Shown here piece by piece: positions 17,904 through 25,464 of a stretch of DNA of 64,000 nt. The first letter of the stretch is position 1; every line of letters starts with the position of its first letter. The translations under genes were made by a program, and so were the position numbers. A model generated the notes under the pieces. The model made no database searches and was not told the DNA's origin. It saw only the letters and a program-made list of their open reading frames with translations. Origin of the DNA: Monoglobus sp964617455. Lineage in GTDB: Bacteria; Bacillota; Clostridia; Monoglobales; Monoglobaceae. The stretch lies in the NCBI GenBank assembly GCA_964617455.1, contig CAZTYF010000004.1, forward strand, positions 1 to 64,000, written 5' to 3'.

Positions 17904-18767
17904 CTAAATATATTCCGCAAGACGGGCGGCCACATCCGGTTTATTCATGGAATAGATATGGATGCCCTGTGCGCCCTGATCCACCAAGTCCCTTATTTGG
18001 GCTCCGGCATATTCTATTCCCGCTTTGAGCAAGTCATCGGGGTTTGACTCATACTTATTGAGAATTTTAATCATGGCAGAGGGCAATGATGCGCCGCAGG
18101 TGAAAATCATATTCGAGATTTGACTCTTGGACATCATGGGCATAATTCCCGCCGTGACGGGGACGGTTATATTGTGTTTGGCCGCCTCCTCCATAAAGTT
18201 ATAGAAATACTCATTGGAAAAAAACAGCTGGGTCACCAAAAGCTCCGCACCCGCATCCTGCTTCATTTTGACATATTCCACACTGGTGGCAAGGTCTTCA
18301 CATTCGATGTGCCCCTCCGGATAAGCGGCGGCAGCCACAAAAAGATCGCTTTCGGCCTTTATCTTTTCTATGAGCCGATAGGCATAGCGATACTCCGCCC
18401 GAGACTCGTCAAAGCCCTCTTTGGGAATATCTCCCCGCAGGGCCAACACATTCTCTATGCCGGATTTTTTTATATCGCCCAATTCCGCCTCTATGGACTC
18501 CTCGGTTGAGGCGATGCAGGTCAGGTGAGCCATGGACTCGATGCCGTATTCGTTCTTGATTTTGGATGCCAGCTCCACGGTCTTATTGCGGCGGGTTCCG
18601 CTGCCTCCCGCTCCGCAAGTCACACCTATATATGCCGGAGCGACTTCCTTTAATTTTCTCAACATACCGCCCACATTCTCGAATGCCTCGTCCTTTTTGG
18701 GCGGGAAAATCTCAACGGACACCACGGGCTTGCTGCCCCTTTTGGCATACAATTCGGAAATTTTCAT
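17904..18767 (-). CDS. metF: Methylenetetrahydrofolate reductase
   Basis: MetF reduces 5,10-methylene-THF to 5-methyl-THF, the methyl donor for the downstream metH. The 287-residue TIM barrel shows SVEIFPPK (catalytic Glu), VTCGAGGSGTR, HLTC, NVLALRGDIP, TQLFF and the late PVTAGIMP, all MetF landmarks. I start it at ATG 18767 (MKISELY) behind a GGGGG site; an in-frame ATG 33 bases further upstream lacks a comparable site. First gene of the metF / reactivation protein / metH / amidohydrolase series. Only about 100 bases separate it from the previous gene, and no SAM riboswitch or T-box is visible there. Confidence 0.95.
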   Translation of the reverse strand: MKISELYAKRGSKPVVSVEIFPPKKDEAFENVGGMLRKLKEVAPAYIGVTCGAGGSGTRRNKTVELASKIKNEYGIESMAHLTCIASTEESIEAELGDIKKSGIENVLALRGDIPKEGFDESRAEYRYAYRLIEKIKAESDLFVAAAAYPEGHIECEDLATSVEYVKMKQDAGAELLVTQLFFSNEYFYNFMEEAAKHNITVPVTAGIMPMMSKSQISNMIFTCGASLPSAMIKILNKYESNPDDLLKAGIEYAGAQIRDLVDQGAQGIHIYSMNKPDVAARLAEYI

Positions 18768-18830
18768 ATTACACACACCCCCGAAATACCGAAAAAACAC
18801 AAATACAAACGCAAATATCTATCGGAACAA

Positions 18831-18862
18831 GCACCGGGATCTATGCCGAACCCCCGGGTGCC
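18831..18862 (-). terminator. GC-rich hairpin after the DUF1269-like gene
   Basis: GCACCGGG (18831-18838) pairs with CCCGGGTGC (18853-18861), with one bulged G. It lies 14 bases past the stop of the minus-strand gene. The minus-strand tail is only moderately U-rich (TTGTT); the plus side is also T-rich, so it could act both ways. A near-identical arm recurs at 22019-22042. Confidence 0.55.
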
Positions 18863-18875
18863 TTTGTTTTGAGTT

Positions 18876-19502
18876 TTATTCGGAATCTTTGAATTTTTCT
18901 TTAAACTCGGCAAATTCGGCTTTTATACGGGCACGATTGCTCTCTGTTTTTTGCTTCCGCTCGGCACTGCGCTCTGCATGAAGTTTCCGCTTTGCCTCTT
19001 CCTTCATCTCTTTTTCGAGCTTTTGAGCTTCTTCAACCTCATCTTGCACTATAGCGGCATCCCGACGCATAATGGTAACTTTGAAATTTATGAATCTGTC
19101 GTTCAGAGCATATTCGTCCTCCTCCTGAACGAGAAGCAACGCCGCCACCTCGCCGTCCGAGATCTTTGCGCCCACAGCCTCCAACAATGTGGAGTAATAT
19201 TCCACGTCGGATTCATCCTTGGAGCTGCCAATCAAATAGCCTGCCATACCGCCCAGGAGCACGCCCACGGGTCCTCCGAGAATTCCCACAAGACTGCCGA
19301 TAAGCCCGCCCTTGAAGGTGTCGTCTATACTGTCGCTACCTCCGGTCATCACATCCATAGTGGAAAAGCTGTTGCCGGTTTTTTTGACCAAAGCTCCTTG
19401 GAGCACGGTGTATCGGTCCGTCATAACCTGCCTCTTAAGCTCCGTGAAAGCCTGATATCCCTCGCTTTCAACCTCGAAAATGACTGTTAAAATGTTTTCC
19501 AA
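18876..19502 (-). CDS. DUF1269-like membrane-associated protein
   Basis: This 208-residue protein has a soluble N-terminal alpha/beta part, a glycine-rich hydrophobic hairpin (residues about 64-92, GGLIGSLVGILGGPVGVLLGG) and a long highly charged C-terminal helix (about 145-208) likely to form a coiled coil. The pattern fits the DUF1269 family, whose function is unknown. It starts with TTG at 19502 behind a GAGGAG site. It has its own near-consensus promoter (19581-19609) and is followed by a hairpin, so it is probably monocistronic. Family call is moderate; no function is claimed. Confidence 0.7.
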   Translation of the reverse strand: MENILTVIFEVESEGYQAFTELKRQVMTDRYTVLQGALVKKTGNSFSTMDVMTGGSDSIDDTFKGGLIGSLVGILGGPVGVLLGGMAGYLIGSSKDESDVEYYSTLLEAVGAKISDGEVAALLLVQEEDEYALNDRFINFKVTIMRRDAAIVQDEVEEAQKLEKEMKEEAKRKLHAERSAERKQKTESNRARIKAEFAEFKEKFKDSE

Positions 19503-19580
19503 AACGTTTTCTCCTCTCTTCCCCCGGCGCCCGTTCCCAAAGCGAGCGCAGCGTTTATGTTATTTTTTATCCTTGAAACC

Positions 19581-19609
19581 ATTTTATAGAAAAAAACCGA
19601 TTTTGTCAA
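19581..19609 (-). promoter_or_regulatory. Promoter of the DUF1269-like gene
   Basis: TTGACA (19609-19604), 17 bases, TAAAAT (19586-19581) on the minus strand. The 391-base stretch 19503-19893 otherwise holds only this and the divergent promoter of the DUF262 gene. Confidence 0.7.
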
Positions 19610-19710
19610 TACCCACTTATCCCCGATATCGGTAACATTTTTTTGAGGCCGAGTGTAGCACATTCATTGACAAATCTGCATTTTTAGGTTTGGTTAATAG
19701 AGCGCAGAGG

Positions 19711-19739
19711 TTGACATTTTATGTTGGGTGTGATACAGT
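19711..19739 (+). promoter_or_regulatory. Promoter of the DUF262/DUF1524 gene
   Basis: TTGACA (19711-19716), 17 bases, TACAGT (19734-19739), about 155 bases upstream of the start codon. The leader contains an inverted repeat at 19756-19773. Confidence 0.55.
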
Positions 19740-19755
19740 AACAACGTAACGAGGC

Positions 19756-19773
19756 ATAGATCTACGGATCTAT
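19756..19773 (+). promoter_or_regulatory. Inverted repeat in the leader of the DUF262 gene
   Basis: ATAGATC (19756-19762) and GATCTAT (19767-19773) flank a TACG loop. It lies about 17 bases after the predicted -10 box, a position where an operator or RNA hairpin would act. The regulator is unknown. Confidence 0.4.
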
Positions 19774-19893
19774 ATTTGTGGATCGGAGATATCAGATTTC
19801 CTGTGTTTTTGCCATTAAAAAAGATGTACTGTGGCAACCGAATTAATGTGATATCATTTTTAAAATAAAACATAAAAGGAGAGTGAGAACATT

Positions 19894-21987
19894 ATGCGTG
19901 GTATGCAAAACAATTTAGTCAAGCTTATGGACGGGCCTGATAAGCGATTTGTAATACCCTTTTTCCAGAGAAAATACGATTGGAAAAAGGTAAATTGTGA
20001 GAAACTTTATGATGATTTGATAAAGACAGTGCGTCATAATAGGAGTCATCATTTCTTCGGGTCAGTGGTAAGCCATTCCGAGCGCATGCGTGTGAACGGT
20101 AAGGACGAATACCTTCTCATCGATGGCCAACAGAGAATAACGACGATTTCGCTACTGATGCTCGCTATGAGTAATTTGCTGAAAGAGGGGAAAGTAACCT
20201 CGAAAAAGCCGATGCTCGCTGACAGGATTTATGAGTCATATCTTGTGGACCGTTATGAGTTTGGAGATTCGAGGATAAAGCTTGTACAGGTAAAAGGCGA
20301 CAGAGAGGCATATCATAAGCTGTTTGGAGATAGAAACGGTTATGTCAAACAGTCCGATTTGACAATCAATTACGAGTATTTTTATGAGAGGATTCAGAAA
20401 AACGAAATAACCATAGACGAATTGTATACAGCAATCAGCACTATTCAAATTATTGATGTTACGACCGATGCCGATGATGACCCTCAGCTCATATTCGAGA
20501 GCCTGAATTCTACAGGAGTGGCTTTAAGCGATGGCGATAAGATAAGAAACTTCGTGCTAATGGGCCTATCGAGGGAGAAGCAGGAGGGGTATTACGAAAA
20601 ATATTGGGAGCCAATAGAAAAAGCGGTGGGCTCAGATGTCACTATGTTCGTGCGTGACTACCTGAGCGTAAAAAATCAATCCATCCCGGCAAAGAAGGAT
20701 ATCTACGAAACATTTAAGAACTATGCCCAAATGGATTCGGAGACTTTGCTTAGGGACATTCTTAAGTATGCTGGATTCTATGAAGTCCTCCTGACGGGCA
20801 AATCCTCTTACGGTATTGATATAAGCAAGGATATACAGGGCACGATAAAAAGGCTGAACCGTTTGGGTACGACAGTTACAAGACCGTTTCTTATGGAGGT
20901 TCTTAGGCTGTATGGCGATGGGGAGATAGAAATCAGCGAAGTAAGTGAAATCTTTAGTACCGTTGAAAACTACATCGCCCGCAGAATCATATGCGAAGTG
21001 CCCACAAATGCGCTGAATAAGATTTTCGTAACCCTGCATAAAGACATAGTCAGGTATGACGGTAGTTGTGCGGGTTATGTGGAGAAGATGAAGTTCATTC
21101 TGCTGTCCAAGAGGGAAAGCGGCAGATACCCCGATGACGATGAATTCTTGCGTGCGCTCTCCAATAAGAACATATATAACATGAACAGCAAAAACCGAGT
21201 TTATGTTATGGAAAGATTCGAGAATTTCGGAACTCGTGAAGTCAAGGACGTATATGCCGGCGTCGAAGACGGCACATATAGCATAGAGCATATTATGCCT
21301 CAGCATTTGACTCCCGACTGGATTGATGCTCTGGGACCGGACTATGCGAAAATTCACTCAACATGGCTGCATAGGTTGGCTAATTTAACGCTTACGGCAT
21401 ATAACTCCAAATACAGCAATGAGTCATTCCTTAGTAAGAAAAATCTTGTAGACAAAGAAAAAGGTATAGGTATAGGCTTTGCAAACAGCGGTTTGCGTGT
21501 GAATAGCTGGATTGCACAAAGGGATAAGTGGACGGAGGATGAACTGGTTGACCGTAATCAATATCTGCTGGACTTAGCCAAAAGGATATGGCCATATGTG
21601 ACATCAAAATATACTCCGAAAGAAAAACCTCTTGAAAGCGTAACCCTCGGCGATGATGAGGACCTTACCGGACGCATCATAGTCAAGTTCGCATACAAGG
21701 GCATAGAGCAGTCTGTTAAGACATGGGTTGAGATGTATGAGAAAATACTCAAAATTCTCCACCAACGGGACGAGTCCGTAATGGCCGACCTCGCATACTC
21801 GGATGATAAGGACCTCAGTAAACAAGTCTCTGCAGATTCCAAGGCGTTTAATCAAAGCATTGAAATTGATGACGGGATATATGTTTCGAGCGGCATTAGC
21901 ACTCAGTATAAGTTGACCAATCTGGCGAAGTTTTTCGAGTTGTATGGAGCTGAGCCTGAGGACTTGGTATTTTATCTTGATGAATAA
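19894..21987 (+). CDS. DUF262 + DUF1524 (GmrSD-like) putative modification-dependent nuclease
   Basis: This 697-residue protein has an N-terminal DUF262 domain with IPFFQRKYDW (about 21-30) and LLIDGQQR (about 74-81), a ParB/Srx-like NTP-binding motif. It is followed by LNSTGVALSDGDKIRN (about 208-223). Near residue 464 comes the DUF1524 HNH-type nuclease block EHIMPQHLTPDW, then NLTLTAYNSKYSN. The single-chain arrangement resembles fused GmrSD type IV enzymes, which cut glucosylated phage DNA. The last 130 residues form an extra domain that I do not recognise. It starts at ATG 19894 behind AAAGGAGAG; a second ATG (M4) is possible. No methylase or partner gene is beside it. A role in phage defence is inferred from family and from its place in an island with mobile-element debris. 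Confidence 0.88.
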   Translation: MRGMQNNLVKLMDGPDKRFVIPFFQRKYDWKKVNCEKLYDDLIKTVRHNRSHHFFGSVVSHSERMRVNGKDEYLLIDGQQRITTISLLMLAMSNLLKEGKVTSKKPMLADRIYESYLVDRYEFGDSRIKLVQVKGDREAYHKLFGDRNGYVKQSDLTINYEYFYERIQKNEITIDELYTAISTIQIIDVTTDADDDPQLIFESLNSTGVALSDGDKIRNFVLMGLSREKQEGYYEKYWEPIEKAVGSDVTMFVRDYLSVKNQSIPAKKDIYETFKNYAQMDSETLLRDILKYAGFYEVLLTGKSSYGIDISKDIQGTIKRLNRLGTTVTRPFLMEVLRLYGDGEIEISEVSEIFSTVENYIARRIICEVPTNALNKIFVTLHKDIVRYDGSCAGYVEKMKFILLSKRESGRYPDDDEFLRALSNKNIYNMNSKNRVYVMERFENFGTREVKDVYAGVEDGTYSIEHIMPQHLTPDWIDALGPDYAKIHSTWLHRLANLTLTAYNSKYSNESFLSKKNLVDKEKGIGIGFANSGLRVNSWIAQRDKWTEDELVDRNQYLLDLAKRIWPYVTSKYTPKEKPLESVTLGDDEDLTGRIIVKFAYKGIEQSVKTWVEMYEKILKILHQRDESVMADLAYSDDKDLSKQVSADSKAFNQSIEIDDGIYVSSGISTQYKLTNLAKFFELYGAEPEDLVFYLDE

Positions 21988-22018
21988 AGAAACTCAAACC
22001 AAATCCTCTGTATATAAA

Positions 22019-22042
22019 GCACCGGGGGCGTGCCCCCGGTGC
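22019..22042 (+). terminator. Perfect 10-bp GC hairpin after the DUF262 gene
   Basis: GCACCGGGGG (22019-22028) and CCCCCGGTGC (22033-22042) pair perfectly around a CGTG loop, 32 bases after the stop. Only a short TT follows, so termination strength is uncertain. Confidence 0.6.
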
Positions 22043-22049
22043 TTCAGCT

Positions 22050-22340
22050 TAGATGCGCCTGGCGGCGCACGTTTCTAACGGGTGAAAGTCCCGAATCCGC
22101 CCGGTAGTGGGAAGGATATAGCCAACCAGCAAGGGCATCCGCTGTGAGAGGGAATCCAAAAGAAGCTGTATGCAAATCTTAGATACTGACGAGCAGAAAC
22201 CAGACATAAGATGTACAGGTTGGGTAAATTGGCAAAAGACAATGAAACCCTAAAGGTAGACGTAACCCGTGTGCGTAAATTGGGAGGGTGGACGAGGAAA
22301 GGACATGGACTTATTCCACAAGATATCATAGGCGGTCTCA
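22050..22340 (+). mobile_element. Group II intron 5' (domain I) remnant
   Basis: The stretch starting near TGCGCCTGGCGGCGCAC (22054), then GGGTGAAAGTCCCG, then AGCAAGGGC with GTGAGAGGGAATC, AAGAAGCTG and GACGAGCAGAAACC, follows domain I of bacterial group II introns. There is no reverse transcriptase gene, no domain V or VI, and the similarity breaks off near 22340, so it is a dead 5' fragment. Its last third is similar to a second fragment at about 25080-25230. Confidence 0.75.
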
Positions 22341-22760
22341 TTAGCTGTAATAATAAGGATTTTCATGTTACAGGAGAAACCTCTGTGGATCAGGAGCTCA
22401 ATGAATATATCAGGTTCTATAATGAAGAGCGACCCGCCTATTCATTGAATTATCTGACGCCAAAGCAGTACAGGGAGTCCTACGCTCCCGGGATTGCGTA
22501 TTAAACTGCTCATAGATTTCGAGCCGGAGGGAAGCACTTAGCCACCGCGCAAGCGGCTTGGCCTTGACAACAAGTCGTAGAAAATCGCTACAATGGGAAT
22601 CCGAAGACGGCGGTTTGAGGTCTGCTCATGAGTTTGTCGCCTTCGGTAAGAGATGTCCAGCGATTTTCGAAGCGTTGTCCAGGCTGGCGGACGGCGGGAT
22701 CAATTTCCCGTATAGCCGTGACAAAAAAATGCAAAATTCGTGTCCAGTTTTTGTTGACCA
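22341..22760 (+). mobile_element. IS3-family transposase 3' remnant with probable IS end
   Basis: An open frame ending at 22504 contains EYIRFYNEERP followed by YLTPKQYRE, the C-terminal signature of IS3-family DDE transposases; all catalytic parts upstream are missing. The stretch to about 22760 holds no gene I can support. Its far end, read on the minus strand, starts TGGTCAACAAAAACTGGACA. This resembles an IS3-type terminal repeat (TG...CA ends) and abuts the truncated SLH gene. The frame is joined in phase to intron sequence upstream, so the piece is a chimera of two mobile elements. Confidence 0.7.
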
Positions 22761-22934
22761 GTGCATACCATCCGGATAACCTGAAATTATACCATTGTCT
22801 ATCCATTTATTAATAGTCTTTTCAGCATAATGACCGCTTATATCGCTCAAATCCGTTTTCTCGGCAAAACAGCTCGAAGAAGTCATAACAAATAACAATG
22901 ATACAGACAAAAGAATTACAAATGCTTTTTTCAT
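22761..22934 (-). pseudogene. Truncated SLH-domain surface protein, 5' fragment
   Basis: From ATG 22934 (GAGG site upstream) the frame gives a clear signal peptide (residues 1-24, ending CFAEK) and the first half of an S-layer homology domain: DISGHYAEKTINKWIDNG then ISGYPDG. At about residue 57 the similarity stops exactly where an IS-like end begins (22760), and the frame then runs into IS sequence before a stop at 22626. The original protein, probably wall-bound through SLH repeats, is lost. Confidence 0.75.
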
Positions 22935-22973
22935 AATATATACCTCTCTTCCCTCACACCGTATTAACAGCTG

Positions 22974-23786
22974 TCAAAATTCTTGCATGGATGCGGGCCA
23001 TCCCGAGTATGATTTCCTTTGATCCATTGCCCGGATCGACTGCATTTCATTTGCAGTAAGTTCAAAATCGAATATGTCCAGATTTTCTTTCATCCGTTCC
23101 TGCTTCGTACTCTTTGGGATAATGAGAACATCGCTTTGAATCAGGAAACGAAGAATGATCTGTGCTGCACTCTTCCCATGGGTTGAACCGATTTCAGTCA
23201 GTGTCTTGTTTCGGAAAATATTATCCATGCCTTCTCCGAACGGAGACCAAGATTCATGAGCAATACCTTGTTCTGTCAAATAACTGTGCATCTTTTTTTG
23301 TTGCCATAGCACATGTGTTTCAATCTGATCAACGGCAGGTTTCACTTCAAACTTCTTAAGAAGCTCGCTAATCTGACCGGCATTGAAATTGGAAACGCCG
23401 ATAGCTCTGACCAGACCGCTTTTGTATACCTCTACCAACGCCTTGTATGTTCCTTCATTGTCTCTGTTAGGCCAGTGGATAATCATCAGGTCGATATAAT
23501 CCAGGCCGAAATCACTCAGTGACCTCGCAATTCCTCTCTGCGTAGCGCCGTATCCAGATGTCTGCGTCTTAGATGTAATAAATATTTCCTCTCGAGGCAG
23601 TCCGCATTCTTTCACGGCAAGGCCAACCTCATGTTCATTTCCGTAATTCTGTGCAGTGTCTATGTGCCTGTATCCGGCCTCCAATGCCTGAAGAACAAGC
23701 TCCTCTGTTAGCCTTGAAGGTGTCAGGTATGTGCCGTATCCAACCGACGGCATCTTAACACCGTTGTTTAAAGTAACCGTATTCAC
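22974..23786 (-). CDS. Aldo/keto reductase
   Basis: This NAD(P)H-dependent carbonyl reductase barrel of about 270 residues has GYRHIDTAQNYGNE (catalytic Asp and Tyr), TSKTQ (Lys) and IIHWP (His), the full catalytic tetrad. GVSNFNAGQISELL and IPKSTKQERMKENLDIF (phosphate-binding end) are also typical. The aldehyde or ketone substrate is unknown. I start it at GTG 23786, five bases after AGAGGTGA; an in-frame GTG at 23795 lies inside that site. It stands alone in the accessory island, 22 bases ahead of the TIGR04076-type gene's stop on the same strand. Confidence 0.9.
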   Translation of the reverse strand: MNTVTLNNGVKMPSVGYGTYLTPSRLTEELVLQALEAGYRHIDTAQNYGNEHEVGLAVKECGLPREEIFITSKTQTSGYGATQRGIARSLSDFGLDYIDLMIIHWPNRDNEGTYKALVEVYKSGLVRAIGVSNFNAGQISELLKKFEVKPAVDQIETHVLWQQKKMHSYLTEQGIAHESWSPFGEGMDNIFRNKTLTEIGSTHGKSAAQIILRFLIQSDVLIIPKSTKQERMKENLDIFDFELTANEMQSIRAMDQRKSYSGWPASMQEF

Positions 23787-23808
23787 TGAAGTCACCTCTT
23801 ATCCGTTC

Positions 23809-24219
23809 TTATCCTATATAAGCGCCATCAGCATTGTTCTTAAAGTTTTGCTTTCCCTGCCATTCCCGTTCTTCGTCAGTCTCCGGAATATCGATCCGCT
23901 CAATCTTGAAAATTACGGGCCGTGTCCCATCGTTGCAGCAGGCAATCATCATACGCTCGTCATTTGTCCACCCGTGCATGATAGAGCCGCCTTGCAATGC
24001 CGTGTAAACATATCGGCTGATAGCGTCCCACGCTTCTCCGCAGAATTTACCGTTCATAAGGTGGTAAAAATCATCTTGCTGTGGCGTTCTCTTAAGGACA
24101 AATTCGTCCCCCAGTCTGAAAAACGGGCAGGCACCGGATTTTGGATTGACCGGATATTTTTCCTGAAGTTCCTGAAATACCTTCGTTTCCAGAACTGTTA
24201 TCTTACATTCATGCCTCAA
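23809..24219 (-). CDS. TIGR04076-type small protein
   Basis: This 136-residue protein has CPFFRLGDEFVL (about 31-42), a later FCGEAWDAISRYVYTALQGG and a C-terminal CCNDGTRPVIFKIER. This is the conserved pattern of the TIGR04076 family, named without known function. It starts with TTG at 24219, eight bases after GGAGGG. It probably shares a transcript with the aldo/keto reductase (gap 22 bases). Family assignment is from memory of the pattern. Confidence 0.7.
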   Translation of the reverse strand: MRHECKITVLETKVFQELQEKYPVNPKSGACPFFRLGDEFVLKRTPQQDDFYHLMNGKFCGEAWDAISRYVYTALQGGSIMHGWTNDERMMIACCNDGTRPVIFKIERIDIPETDEEREWQGKQNFKNNADGAYIG

Positions 24220-24309
24220 AGAATCAACCCTCCATTTTCAAATAATGCAATTCATCATTATAGCCCGGGGCTTCCACCACAGATCTTGAGGGTGGTTGCG
24301 CCGGGCAGC

Positions 24310-24744
24310 TTAATCTTCTTGCTCGATGAAAACATCAGGCACTGTTAAATCCAATGAAACCTTGCCTGTAGTTAATGCTGTAATACCAATTGCAGAGGCG
24401 TAACTTACCATTCTCAAAAAATCAGACATCTCATCATCACCACAAAAGCTCAGGTGCTCAAATTCCACGGTAATATCCCCGCATCCATCTAAACCCACGG
24501 GCTTGTCCTTAATCATCACAATTTCCACGCCCTCTTGCTCCTCAGCAATTCGCTTGAAGAAATCAACTAATTCATCGAATTTGCGTGACTGCTCGGGATT
24601 GATGACATAGTACCTCTCAGGCTTAGATTTCAACACATCTAAGTAACCCTTAGCAAGCTCATCAAGTTGCTCATCTGTACTTTTGTTTTCATCGAAGATT
24701 CGCTTCAAGTCGTCCTCATCAAAATATTCTTTATATTCTGGCAA
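24310..24744 (-). CDS. Hypothetical acidic protein
   Basis: I do not recognise this protein of about 144 residues. It is acidic throughout, with a helical N-terminal half (DEDDLKRIF, then DELAKGYLDVL) and a mixed C-terminal half ending VPDVFIEQED. No motif, signal peptide or membrane segment is seen. An ATG at 24771 is in frame, but the predicted -10 box (24770-24775) overlaps it, so transcription should start after it. A very strong GGAGGTGAGGAG site precedes TTG 24744, which I take as the start. Confidence 0.6.
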   Translation of the reverse strand: MPEYKEYFDEDDLKRIFDENKSTDEQLDELAKGYLDVLKSKPERYYVINPEQSRKFDELVDFFKRIAEEQEGVEIVMIKDKPVGLDGCGDITVEFEHLSFCGDDEMSDFLRMVSYASAIGITALTTGKVSLDLTVPDVFIEQED

Positions 24745-24769
24745 ACACTCCTCACCTCCATCCTGTATC

Positions 24770-24798
24770 ATTGTATCATACGATAGAGCCTATGTCAA
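24770..24798 (-). promoter_or_regulatory. Promoter of the acidic hypothetical gene
   Basis: TTGACA (24798-24793), 17 bases, TACAAT (24775-24770) on the minus strand. The -10 box covers the upstream ATG at 24771 and so decides in favour of the TTG start at 24744. Confidence 0.65.
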
Positions 24799-25059
24799 TG
24801 CATAGTCAAAACACACTCTGAGATATACTGCACCATAGGAATAACCTGTCAAAAAATTTTTATAATCAAATTGATGTTTTATTACTATGTATTGTATACT
24901 TCTTTAAATTCATTACACCATATTTCAGCTTGATCTGGTTGCTTACCGCCATCAAACCATAGGGGTATACACCAAAAGTCCCTGGGGGTGTGGAAGAAAA
25001 GTTCCACCACAACAGAGAATAGAATGGATAAAGAGAGTATAAAACCGTCACGGAGAATT

Positions 25060-25240
25060 TTAGCGGTGTAGGGCTAAATCGAAGGGCGAGGCTTTGTTGC
25101 GGAATCGATGGTCTACGGGCGGAAGCCGATATAAGAAGTATGTGGCGGGTAAGTTGGATTAAGGTAACGAACCTCCAAGGTGGCCGTAACCCATGTGCTT
25201 AAATCGGAAGGGCGGACATCCATATCCTGCATATCATAAG
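25060..25240 (+). mobile_element. Second group II intron domain I remnant
   Basis: The segment with GGAAGCCGATATAAGAAG, GGGTAAGTTGG, GGCCGTAACCC and ATGTGCTTAAATCGG follows, base by base with scattered differences, the segment at about 22185-22290. It is an independent, more diverged copy of the same intron class, without reverse transcriptase, lying just ahead of the tRNA gene. The rest of 24799-25060 shows nothing I can assign. Confidence 0.6.
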
Positions 25241-25263
25241 GGTGATAAATGAAAATTTGGGGC

Positions 25264-25292
25264 TTGCAAAAAAGGAAAAACCGTGTTATAAT
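25264..25292 (+). promoter_or_regulatory. Promoter of tRNA-Arg
   Basis: TTGCAA (25264-25269), 17 bases, TATAAT (25287-25292), 30 bases ahead of the tRNA. Confidence 0.75.
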
Positions 25293-25321
25293 ATTGCTCG
25301 TGAGATTTTGACATAGGATAT

Positions 25322-25398
25322 GTGCCCGTAGCTCAGCCGGATAGAGTGTCAGACTCCGACTCTGAAGGTCACGGGTTCGAATCCCGTCGGGCATACCA
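25322..25398 (+). tRNA. tRNA-Arg, anticodon CCG
   Basis: A 77-base cloverleaf: acceptor GTGCCCG pairs with CGGGCAT (one G-U), the D arm is GCTC...GAGT, the anticodon stem TCAGA/TCTGA encloses CTCCGAC with CCG in the middle, the T arm contains GGTTCGAATCC, and the CCA end is encoded. It reads the rare arginine codon CGG. It lies at the right boundary of the mobile-element region. Confidence 0.95.
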
Positions 25399-25442
25399 CC
25401 TTAAAGTGCCGAAAACACGGTGATTTCGGCATATAACATAGG

Positions 25443-25464
25443 CCGCCTTTCCGAGGCGGTTTTT
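25443..25464 (+). terminator. Rho-independent terminator after tRNA-Arg
   Basis: CCGCCT (25443-25448) and AGGCGG (25454-25459) form the stem, followed by TTTTT. A second inverted repeat TGCCGAAA/TTTCGGCA (25407-25431) lies just upstream. Confidence 0.85.

Noticed and set aside
18768..18875. SAM riboswitch or T-box ahead of metF
   Set aside because: The gap is about 100 bases, partly filled by the terminator hairpin of the previous gene, and shows no conserved core.
19617..19625. DnaA-box-like TTATCCCCG near the strand switch
   Set aside because: It is a single site with two mismatches to TTATCCACA, with no cluster and no dnaA nearby.
22558..22813. Plus- and minus-strand frames of 60-73 codons in the IS remnant
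   Set aside because: They cross the junctions of mobile-element debris, overlap each other and show no conserved motif apart from the SLH fragment already listed.
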